DNA of 52,750 nucleotides from Asterionellopsis glacialis. Its lineage: Eukaryota > Bacillariophyta > Plagiogrammaphyceae > Rhaphoneidales > Asterionellopsidaceae. Below the pieces are notes generated by a model. It worked only from the letters and a program-made list of their open reading frames with translations. It ran no database searches and had not been told where the DNA came from. Below are positions 11,476 to 24,467 of the stretch, piece after piece. How positions within the stretch are numbered: the stretch's first letter is position 1; each line of letters opens with the position of its first letter. Both the position numbers and the translations under genes were made by a program. The DNA lies in assembly GCA_014885115.2 (NCBI GenBank), contig WKLE02002987.1, positions 1-52,750 of the forward strand, read 5' to 3'.

Positions 11476-12359
11476 GCTTTTGCTGCTTTAAAATGTAGAT
11501 GGTATCTTCCTCTCTCTTCTTTTATAAAATAATAATGATTAGTGGTCCTTGTCTTGGCTCTGGTTTTCAGAATGATATCAACAGTGAGCTACAGTGCTTG
11601 ATCCACACTCGGAGACTCCTATATCCAGTTTACTCTGTATCAGGTGCAACGACAACACTGATTTTTTTTTTTTAGATAATTTCTGACTGACTCGTGTAAT
11701 CGTGATTGTTCGTACTGTAGGAAACTGAGTCATTTTTTGCCTGACCACGTAGACAAGCGTGCACGACTTGATAGAGAGATGTCAGATGCGCTCTTTTCTC
11801 TTCACTGACGGTCTGTCCGATATTTCGCTTTGTTTCTCACCTTCGCGAACGTAGGTCCTACTTGTAAGTATGTCACCCTTCAAACTTGCGGGCGGCGCTG
11901 CCCAAGCTCAAAAGCAATCTCCAAGCAAGCTGAAAGTTCGAGTTGTGTTGGACGAGCGCGGTCGGTGCCCCGCATCAAAGTTGTCAAAAACTCCATCCGA
12001 GCGAAAGGAAGTGATCGAATCTCCTACCAGATATGTGGTAGAGAATCTACATAGAACTGCTGCGTACGTCATTTTTTGATTCAAGTCGAAATAATGAGAG
12101 TTCCTTTTTGACGTCGCAAACAGTGTAGCACACTACCAGTACACGGGGTGTACTGACTAACTATTTTATCATCAAGTTGTCGTACTTTCAACTCTTGTGA
12201 GTGAGAAAAGCAGAAAGAAAAAAAAAGGAAAGGGCTTTCTCCATCATTGCAACACACTTTTATGCCTCTCTAGGTCTTACGGTACGTTTGACACCATCCT
12301 TCCGTCCTATTAATCTTGTCCAAAATATAAAAGTAAAACACCAAGCAAGAAGTCCGACG
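11476..12359. other. Divergent promoter region
   Basis: 884 bp between the starts of the MDR reductase (-) and the plastid-targeted unknown protein (+). It contains a palindrome GTAGGTCCTAC at 11851-11861, of a type repeated elsewhere in intergenic DNA, and a T10 run near 11662. One small open frame (11870-12079) is listed separately. Confidence 0.5.
11870..12079 (+). CDS. Doubtful short ORF, basic 69-residue protein
   Basis: An ATG-initiated open frame of 69 residues, rich in Lys, Arg and Ser, with no domain I recognise. A GTACGT near 12064 could be a splice donor, which would make this a 5' exon, but no matching downstream exon was found. It may be chance within a promoter. Confidence 0.15.
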   Translation: MSPFKLAGGAAQAQKQSPSKLKVRVVLDERGRCPASKLSKTPSERKEVIESPTRYVVENLHRTAAYVIF

Positions 12360-14051
12360 ATGACGAGTCGTCTTTGTAATGCCTTATTGGCCTTGTTGGT
12401 AGGATCCAGTGCAGGTTTCACTATTCCTCGGTCACAATTTGCATTGGAAGGTTCAAGAGTGTCACCTTTTTCTCAACCAACAAGAACAGCATCAACCACG
12501 TCTCTATTTGGGTATTTAGACAGTCTGTCACCACCACAACCCGACAATTCCGACGAGGAGGATGATGCAGGAAAGGCGATATCTTCTCAACCGCCTGCAT
12601 CTCAACGTAAACAAAGAACAGGTGGAATACCATCTGGACGTGGCCCGAATGCATCCTATCTTGACATTATGACGGGTGTTGCAAACGCCGATGATGATGA
12701 TGATGATGATATCGACTTACCGGTTCTGGATGCTGAAATCGAAGACAAACAAGAAAACGAACAAGGACCTTCCAAAATGAAAAAAGCTGCAGGATGGAGT
12801 GGTGGATATTTAAGTGAATTTTTATTGGATGAAAAAGACGATTCACGTACAGATGTTCGTAATTTACTGACACAACGAGCTATTCAATCCTTCATGTGCC
12901 TTTTGGAGAAATGTAGAGTAAGTATATATGATGCAAAGCTTTTGCTGGTGTTGGTGGCGGTGAGGTGATGTGTGTTTTGTTTTTGGACAGGGACAGTTTT
13001 GAAATTAGGGAGCTGATCTATTTGGTCCGAATCGTCGCAGTCAGAGCTCCATGTACTCCACATTATGCTATTTTGATTTAACCTTCCCAATCCAATCCAA
13101 CTATGATTTCATTTGCTCCGTTTCTTTTGACGCACTCTGCAGGATCCACATTCTGCTAAATGGATACAAGAAGATTTTTTACAAACAGGTAATTTATTGG
13201 ATTTTCATGGTACAGGTGCTAAATTCATTGAGCAATTCGGTGGTACATGGGATGGTGCATTACTTGCCATGGTACAAGAACCTCCATTTCAAATGATTAT
13301 TAGTGCGAAACGCCGTGGACGTGGTCATGGTGGTTGGTCTAAAAATAATCCATACCTACAGGAACGATGGATGGAAATGCCTATTGATATCAATCCTTCT
13401 AATCTAGCTAACCGTATATTGGCTGTACGTGAACAAATTGCACAAGAATGGTTAATGGATTTAGACGTTGTTTTGCAAGCCAATGATCAAATATTAGAAT
13501 CTTACTATGATAAAGTACGTGAAAATACATCCTCAATGACGGGTGTGGGTGGTGCATTTGATAGAACAGCTGTAAATATGATGAATGATAATTCAAGATT
13601 TGGCACTATTCAGGCATCATCCCCATTCCGTCGTGGTAATTTTGATTTATTGTATAACTTATGCACACAAGCGTCGATTCATCGTTTGCTACGACAAATG
13701 AAAGCAAATAATCAAGAGCATACCATGGACTTTCAATTTTTACGTGATTTTTATACGGACCGTGCAGCAGAATACTTTGATGGTGAATTGCCCTTGGGTT
13801 GTGCTGATGATTTTATGGAAGAACTATTACAAACAGCACCATCCTACAGAGATGGTGGAGGTTTAGTTGATCCTCTCAATGCTGCAGAACAAATTATACA
13901 AATGAGGAACACTGTTGCTAAAGAATGGCAAGAATCTATGATGGCCATACAACAAGATCATACCATTATTCAACAAGCCTTGTTATCCAAACAAATGCAA
14001 AGCTGGGGTCAATCTGGCTCTGAAGGTGATGATGTCTCAGCATTTCAATAA
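12360..14051 (+). CDS. Plastid-targeted protein of unknown function, two exons
   Basis: Exon 1 is 12360-12917 and exon 2 is 13143-14051. The 225-bp intron (GTAAGT...GCAG) is in phase 0; the protein has 488 residues. The N-terminus has a signal peptide (CNALLALLVGSSA) followed by GF-T-I-P, close to the ASAFAP motif that directs proteins through the four membranes of diatom plastids, then a Ser/Thr/Arg-rich transit-like stretch. Residues about 60-160 are acidic with a run of seven Asp. The C-terminal 300 residues are well ordered, with LLDFHGTGAKFIEQFGG, then MIISAKRRGRGHGGW and several Trp/Asp-rich helices. I do not recognise this domain. The start is the first ATG that gives a signal peptide; open frame extends upstream without an ATG. 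Confidence 0.8.
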
Positions 14052-14253
14052 ATATATGTAAAGAATTGAGATCATAACGATGGTTATAATATGAAGACAT
14101 AGTTATTAATCAGTAACTCTTACTTTCGTTCTTAGCCTAGCAACTTTATTATTTGTCGTGTCCACCTACGCATACCAGCCATAATAGACAATGAGTCTGT
14201 TTCTCTGGAGGTTATTCAGAAAGAAGATGAAAGGATGATGTGTCTTTTTTTTC

Positions 14254-17939
<3,686 letters not shown>

Positions 17940-20201
17940 ATGAAATCATTAAAATTATTGATTTGCTCGGCAAATCTTGGTAATGCTCAACCTGATACGG
18001 ATTCGATCAATGCTTGGTTACCAGATGACGGTGAAGCAACGTCTTTGCTTCAATCCACCGATGTGCGCACCAAAAACAGCAACGCTCCCCACTTTGATAA
18101 GCATAGCAAAGAAGACAGTTTAAAATTAGGTGATCTTGGACAAGATGAGACCTGTTTTGACATGATTGTTATGGGTATGCAGGAAGCAACGTTTGAAGCC
18201 AAGAAATATAATAGTACTCCTACTAACAAAAACACTACAAAGTCCATAAAACATCTGAACATGAGTGGAGATAAACTTAAATCTGTCGCTGGAAGAGTCT
18301 CAGGGGTTGGAGTAGGTGTTGCTCACAAGGGTCTTAGTACTGTACAAACCATGGTGGCTTCAAGAGACCACGCCAAGACTAATAGGAACAGTTTCAACAT
18401 TATAGATAACATAGGTGTAAATGTCTCAGATTGGGTAGGAGGGACATCAGTTCTACATGAATTGATTTTGAATCGATTGCCGTCCTATGAGATTGTTGTT
18501 GGTTTCCAACGAGGTGAAATGAGATTGATAATTCTTGTGAGAGCTGAATTGGTCACACAAAATCTTGTAGAAGTAAAATCTGTCAGGGCAGAAAATACAG
18601 GTATCGCATCTGTTGCGGCCAACAAAGGTGGGATTGTAGCTAATTTGTCAGTCAATGGGACACGGCTATCCTTTTGCACCGCTCATCTTGAAGCCCATGA
18701 AGGCCTCGCTCATTATAACAATCGCTTGTCCAACTTGGAAGAAATTTTGAATGGGACGGCTGAAAAGGGATATGATTTTTCAATATCTAGTCACTTTGCC
18801 TTTGTATGTGGTGATTTGAACTTTCGAACGGTTTTGAAAGGAGTAAAGAAGGAACACCACGCAGCAACAGTTCGAGAATTAGTTGCCAAGAAAGAGTGGG
18901 AGGAATTAAATGGTGCTGATGAATTGCAATATGCTTTGAAGACAAAGGGATGCCTAAATGGTTTTGAAACATTGCCATGCCACTTTCCCCCAACGTTCAA
19001 GGTTGAACGCCAACAGGGATATAACTACAAGGAGAACCGTACGCCAAGTTATACTGACCGTATTTTATGGAAATGTGCTAATAAATTGGATGACAATATC
19101 AAGCCTTTCGTGTATGAACCTATTGATAACTTTTCTACCTCAGACCATAAACCTATACGTGGTGCTTTTGAAATCAAGCTAAACAAAAAGCTAATCCCTT
19201 TACCGCAAACAGATCTACACAATGATACATCAAAGTAAGTCTAAGTTCTGGGAGCTCATCCACAATGTTTCAGAGTAATCTCTTATTATCATTCACAAAT
19301 CTCATTTTAATTTTTGCTTGTTCTTCTTTTTGACTTTAGGTTTCACCGAACAAACAAAAAGGGTGGGAAACTTCATGTATTTTTTAATGACCTTCGTTGT
19401 GTTGAATTGACAGCCAGGGGGGTTGCACCAGATCCAGATCCCTATATTTCGTTTGTTTCGGACCCGGAAGGGCTTGTCCGAAAACACCGAACTTATTTCA
19501 AGAGGATAAAGGATAAAATAAAAATCGGTCGATTGGAAAAAACGGACAAAGATGGTCATATTGTCAGAACTTCACGAGGGTGGGTGCGTACTAGTAAGAA
19601 AAAGGCTACCAACCATCCTAATTGGTCCGATGAAGAAATCCATCTAGTAATAAAAACGCACAAGCCAGATGGAAGTGTGATAGAAGTGACTGGAGCTATG
19701 CTCTATGTTACCGTGAGAGACGCCTCTTCCATGATGGAGGACAATATAATTGGGACTTTTGCTCTCAATCTCGCCAATTTGTATAAAAAGAGTCAACGAC
19801 GACGTCATGAAGCCGTCGACGCCTTGCCAACTAGTAACAAAAGTAACAAGAATTTGCTCAGTAAGATAAAACATTTTAAAAGCACCAAGAAATTTTCAAG
19901 CGACAACAGCGTCGCTTCCAATTCAAGTGCACCTTCAGTTAAATCGACGAAGAATCTCGGAGATGAGTTTTTTACAATTCCGTTTAATGAACCACTCATG
20001 AGAAACGGTAAAGAACAAGGGTACATTGCAGGTTCGGTCGAAACTTGGTGGTTTCATGGCGAATTTTTAAAATCTATCAGTACTAGTAATCTCAGTTCTA
20101 GCTTAGGTCATGGACGAAGGTCAGTGGAAAAAATTTGGAAAAGAAAGAGTGACAGTGAAAGAATGACAAGAAGAGCAGGTATAGCAGTAAAGACTCCTTG
20201 A
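17940..20201 (+). CDS. Inositol polyphosphate 5-phosphatase with C-terminal C2 domain
   Basis: Exon 1 is 17940-19234 and exon 2 is 19340-20201. The 105-bp intron (GTAAGT...TTTAG) is in phase 2; the protein has 718 residues. The IPPc domain fills about residues 5-415. It shows MGMQEA (metal-binding Glu82), TAHLEAHEG, the FVCGDLNFR core, PPTFK, PSYTDRIL and finally SDHKPI. These match magnesium-dependent 5-phosphatases that act on phosphoinositides or soluble inositol phosphates. Exon 2 opens with a C2-like sandwich: KLHVFFNDLRCVEL, DPDPYISF, then a loop, LYVTVRDAS and NIIGTFALNL. It ends in a Ser/Lys-rich tail with SVETWWFHGEF. The C2 part suggests membrane recruitment in phosphoinositide signalling. 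The 3' end has been copied downstream (see repeats at 20206 and 20411). Confidence 0.88.
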
Positions 20202-20205
20202 GCGA

Positions 20206-20400
20206 CGAGATGAGTTCATTACAAATTCGTGTAAAGTGAAACACTCATGAGAAGTGTTGATCAACAACGGTTCATTGCAGGTTTGGTTGAAACTTAATGG
20301 CACCCCAGCGTATTTTTGCTATCTGTTACTGATGAGAACCTCAGTGGTGGCACAGGTTATGGATGAATTTGCATTGCAATGACTTAGAGAAAAAAGATAT
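20206..20400 (+). repeat. Degenerate copy of the 5-phosphatase 3' end
   Basis: Starting right after the stop codon, the sequence realigns with the coding end at about 19969-20120. Shared blocks include GATGAGTT, ACTCATGAGAA, TTCATTGCAGGTT (coding copy TACATTGCAGGTT) and GTTGAAACTT (coding copy GTCGAAACTTGG). The copy has stop codons and indels, so it is non-coding. Its order matches the coding copy, which indicates a tandem duplication that has since decayed. Confidence 0.7.
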
Positions 20401-20410
20401 AAATGAGAAA

Positions 20411-20604
20411 AAAAGATATAAATGAGAGAAAAGCAACAACAAAAGGAGGAATAGCATCGGTATCTCCCTGAGTGTCGAAATGTTTACATTGTATAAGATT
20501 TTAGCAAAAAAGATATAAATGAGAGAAAAGCAGCAACAAACGGAGGAATAGCATCGGTATCTCCCTGAGTGACGAAATGTTTACATTGTATAAGATTTTA
20601 GCAC
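20411..20604 (+). repeat. Two near-identical 97-bp tandem units
   Basis: Unit 1 begins near 20411 and unit 2 near 20508. Each starts AAAAGATATAAATGAGAG, contains GGAGGAATAGCATCGG and TATCTCCCTGAGTG, and ends TTGTATAAGATTTTAGCA. Only a few substitutions separate them. The segment AGCATCGGTATCTCCCTGAG resembles the coding stretch just before the 5-phosphatase stop codon, so these are probably further, more recent copies of the gene's tail. Confidence 0.75.
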
Positions 20605-21062
20605 AAGTTCTATTTGATGTATGAATCGAAGTGTCTTATTACTGAACCTCTAGCTAGATGCACCACCTATCTATTGTCCGATTATTTTTATGGTTCATTT
20701 CTCTGCATACGTTGATGAGAATTGTTTGGGAACCTCCAAACCTTTCCTCAATATTTCCTCTCAAGTAATTCTAGCACTCAGACTTGACAGCGGGCCTAGC
20801 AGCAACTGGACAACACACATAAGTTAAAAATGAAACTAGGATTTTGAAAAATAGGCGCGACAGCAATGTCAGTTTGAGTCGTCAAATCAATGGATTTGTT
20901 TATAATTATGTATGTATTGAACTAAATAGTGTTTAATGCAAAGAGATCTTAGCGAATCGACAGCCTTTCATTGTGAATAATATTTCATATTGGCGTCATG
21001 ACTGGACCACATTGTGCAACTGCGTCACTGCGTAGCTAGCCAGCTACAGGATCCCATTTTCA
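20605..21062. other. Convergent intergenic remainder
   Basis: 458 bp between the tandem units and the stop codon of the next gene on the minus strand. Nothing recognisable is present apart from AT-rich stretches. Confidence 0.5.
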
Positions 21063-23492
21063 TTAAAACGACACAATCCCTTGAACATTGTTGGGCGGCA
21101 AATTCTCGTTGGTTTCTTCAATGATTTCAAGATTAGAACCGTTCACTTCAAAAACACCAATACGTCCCACTAAACCATACAAAACGTAGATATACCTCCC
21201 ATCGCGACTTATGGACAGATCAATGAATCCGTCGGTCGTGCCCAACAAATCGTCCTCACGAGGCTGTTGTCCTTCGTAGGCAACGGGGTTGGCAATTTCA
21301 ATTTCTCCGTCTTGGAAGCGGAAACTTGTAATGGAGGAATCAACTGTATTGGTAACGAAAAAGAAATTTTGGTCTGTTGTGAATTGAAGCCAACATGCTG
21401 TACGTTCTCCACCAGTGATATCGTCACTCCCGATGCGGACATCTAGATCAATCGGTTCAAGAATCACATCATTTGTATCTTCCAGCAATCTCCAAGTTGA
21501 AACACTACCTGTTTGCAAAAATACATTTCCTTCAGCATCATATTCCCTTGGTTCTGTCACGACAACGTAGATATCACCATTTTCTTCTTGAACAGTTGTT
21601 AGACCAATAGCCGTACCAAGATTACGACCTTCGCTGTTATCGGGTAAGGTAGATGCAGCACCAGCTGTAGATTCTTTTGAAATACGGAAGGCATTAGTAT
21701 CGTCCAGTACTGAAAACACACTAATCTCATCATTTCCAAGACCTTCACATCCAGCATTCCAATTTGCAACTACCAAGTGTTTCCCATTGGGTGTAAATTG
21801 AATCGAAGCTGGACGATATCCCAGGGTACGGGTGGATTCAGGTATTTCAATCAACAATCCTGACGGTGAAAGTTCAAAACCGATCAAACTACCCTGAGTA
21901 CGACAAATATTGCCCAGGTCAGTTCCATCGGTACCAATATTGGTTACAAAGACTTTCCCATTATGATAGGTGATACTATTTGGACCAATACCTCTTGTCA
22001 ACGCAATATCCTTTTGTGATAGAGTATAATCACTGTTGACAAGAAAGGAAGTAATGGAATTGCTTCCAGCATTTACAGCTAGAACAAATCGGCGACCATC
22101 AACCTCAGGAGTCAAATGCAAAGCATATGCTGAAATCAAAGGATTGATTCCTTCTAATCCGGTAAAGATTCCACCATTACCACCTGTTTGAGCCTCTTGA
22201 AGGAAGGTAAGTGTACCATCAGAGTCGCGTCCGTAAACCAATACAGTGTTTCCTTCCAATAAATTTGACATAGCATACACCGCTCCATCAAATTCCGTAG
22301 AAAAAGGGATTGAAAGAGGAGCATTGCTGATAGGAGGAGGAACGTGCCCATCAGTAACACCTGTTTGAGGGGACACATCTGTCGTAGCGGAATTGTTGAT
22401 GGTTTGTGGAAGAACTATAGCCAGAATAATCCCCACAAAAATGAGACCCATGTATCCACCAAGAAGTATCCATGACGATCCGGAAAAGGTGTCTGACTCG
22501 TGATCAGGGTGGTTATCTGAGCGACGTTGCTCGTTTGTCATGGCAGCATGAGAGTTCTGTTCTTTAGAAGATTTATCGTCGTCGTCTTCTTTCCAGTGAT
22601 ACGTTGCAACATAAACGCTTAGTGCGTGGAGGAAAAGGAAACACCCACCCACAATAAAGAATTCACCACCCTTTTCGAGAGCTTGGTCATTGATAATATA
22701 GGTTGGGAATAAAATCAATGTACCAATATTGTACAAGACAGCGCCAATGAGGGCTGAAAATAAGGCACTAATAACTGGTAATGGAACTTTGGCACCATCT
22801 GCCATAAGACGTCCGATAGTCCATAGGAGTGCACCAAAGAGCGTTGTAGTTGCTGTCATATACATCCAGTTACCGATGGGCATTTCTGGGTCATAAATAT
22901 TAGGGAAGAAATGAATACTTCCAATCACAAGAAAGATTGCAACAATAACAAAGAGACCGGCATTCGCTGTGGCCACTGCTGAATCTTGTCCAAGGGTAGG
23001 AATAAAATCGATGATTGTGGCAGTAAGGAAACAACATGATCCAACTGTAAAGAATACAGCACCGTAGGTAAAGTCACCAGGACCGTATTGGGTAAAGACA
23101 TCAGGAATGAAGAATGCACCAGCACTCGCAAAGAAACCAGCTGTTAAGAATAAACAAATACACTTGATCCTTACTGAAAATGGTGGTGACTCGTCAATAC
23201 TGCTGTTGCTGTTGCTGCTGCTCCCCGAATAATCCATACTACTGGAAACTGTCACTTGGTGATTCCTGTGAGCCGTAGGCGCGGTATGAGTAGTAGGACG
23301 TGCGATTGCAGTAGAGTTATTGATTTTAATTTCTTCCAGATTCGTTTCTTCATCATCGTCGTCCCAACCACCAAATACTTTTACTTTCGTCCTTGGTGCT
23401 GGTGAATCAGCACGCATAGTTTTTCGTAAAGGCTCTAGTCCTCCACTAGCTTCGGGCCTAGTACCGTTTGAAGAACTGTCATGAAATGACAT
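21063..23492 (-). CDS. Seven-helix membrane protein fused to lactonase-like beta-propeller
   Basis: An intronless 809-residue protein. Residues 1-105 are a disordered Ser/Asp-rich cytosolic-type tail. Seven hydrophobic segments fall near 110-130, 143-164, 177-196, 208-228, 239-262, 277-297 and 341-361; the first six come as repeated helix pairs with a faint YrhK-like look. Residues about 393-809 form a repeated beta-sheet domain of the lactonase / 3-carboxymuconate-cyclase-like propeller family. It shows YAMSNLLEGNTVLVYGRD, LTFLQEAQTGGNGG, FVLAVNAGSNSITSF and KHLVVANWNAG, with a strand-turn pattern recurring about every 50-60 residues. The propeller should lie on the opposite side of the membrane from the tail. 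The activity, if any, is unknown, since many such propellers are not lactonases. Confidence 0.8.
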   Translation of the reverse strand: MSFHDSSSNGTRPEASGGLEPLRKTMRADSPAPRTKVKVFGGWDDDDEETNLEEIKINNSTAIARPTTHTAPTAHRNHQVTVSSSMDYSGSSSNSNSSIDESPPFSVRIKCICLFLTAGFFASAGAFFIPDVFTQYGPGDFTYGAVFFTVGSCCFLTATIIDFIPTLGQDSAVATANAGLFVIVAIFLVIGSIHFFPNIYDPEMPIGNWMYMTATTTLFGALLWTIGRLMADGAKVPLPVISALFSALIGAVLYNIGTLILFPTYIINDQALEKGGEFFIVGGCFLFLHALSVYVATYHWKEDDDDKSSKEQNSHAAMTNEQRRSDNHPDHESDTFSGSSWILLGGYMGLIFVGIILAIVLPQTINNSATTDVSPQTGVTDGHVPPPISNAPLSIPFSTEFDGAVYAMSNLLEGNTVLVYGRDSDGTLTFLQEAQTGGNGGIFTGLEGINPLISAYALHLTPEVDGRRFVLAVNAGSNSITSFLVNSDYTLSQKDIALTRGIGPNSITYHNGKVFVTNIGTDGTDLGNICRTQGSLIGFELSPSGLLIEIPESTRTLGYRPASIQFTPNGKHLVVANWNAGCEGLGNDEISVFSVLDDTNAFRISKESTAGAASTLPDNSEGRNLGTAIGLTTVQEENGDIYVVVTEPREYDAEGNVFLQTGSVSTWRLLEDTNDVILEPIDLDVRIGSDDITGGERTACWLQFTTDQNFFFVTNTVDSSITSFRFQDGEIEIANPVAYEGQQPREDDLLGTTDGFIDLSISRDGRYIYVLYGLVGRIGVFEVNGSNLEIIEETNENLPPNNVQGIVSF

Positions 23493-24467
23493 TTTGGTAC
23501 AGAGACAGGGAAGAGATTATTGGTTGATACTTGTATTCTTTTTGTTTTGTGTCTCTCGATTCTAGAAAGAGGAAATTGTTGTGAGCAGATAAGGTGATAT
23601 ACTTTTTGTACATCTTTCTTTCTTTTCCCGCATTTCCTTGTGGGTCGTTTTTCATGTTTGAAAAGGTATCGCGGGTTGCTTGTCTCTTGCAAGGTTAGTC
23701 ATGGATACTTTCAAAATGTCATTTTTGCTCAGGCATGATCCTTAAGTAAGATTCAATCGGAATTGTAGTGGAATTGTACTTTCGTCCTTGCAAGATGTCT
23801 CTCATTGTTAAGTAAAAAAACTGCGCAGGAATTTCGTTGCCCTACTACCGTGCGTCTCGATGTGTAAAAAACTGCTCAGGAATTTCTCAGTCGTGTACTT
23901 GTACAGATTCTTATGTCATACCAGATTCTAAAACTAGATACTAGACTGGTAACGGTACGGATGAGAAAGAGAGGAAGATCTCAATATATATTTCGAACTC
24001 ACGACTGAGCAAAATTCGTTCGCACTCTCCATCGGGACACACTTCTTATCGAAACAGCTCTCCTCTGCTGTACTATTTTGTCGCAAACAGTTTTGTGGTG
24101 GACGAAGCACGTGCTTCAGAGATGGACATCTTCTGTCCTTTGCTCTTGCTTGCTTTTGCGAACTCAAAGTGATCACCGATCACACAAAAACAACTGTGCA
24201 CATCAGGAATCAAAACTGCAGATGACAGGGAGGTGTTAGAAGGCCCTCTAGACTAGAGCGAGAGAAATCAGATTGATAGTTGCACGTGCATCAGCTTTTA
24301 CGTACATTTTATGAACTAACATTGATAATTGAGATTAGAAAATCATTCAGAGCCACACACACAGGTCCGAGTTGACATACACACGTATTCAGGAAAGAAA
24401 ATTTGTTGAACACCGAAGTCTTCCTTAAAGGGAAAAAAGGTTTCAACAATACAAACGCAAAAATACA
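23493..24467. other. Divergent intergenic region
   Basis: 975 bp holding the promoters of the propeller protein (-) and the SBBP-like protein (+). Two direct repeats of about 20 bp, CTGC-CAGGAATTTC type, lie near 23820 and 23869. No gene is evident; the open frames on the minus strand here have no ordered domain. Confidence 0.5.

Noticed and set aside
12201..12359. N-terminal extension of the plastid-targeted protein
   Set aside because: There is no ATG in the extension, and the downstream ATG starts a proper signal peptide with an ASAFAP-like motif.
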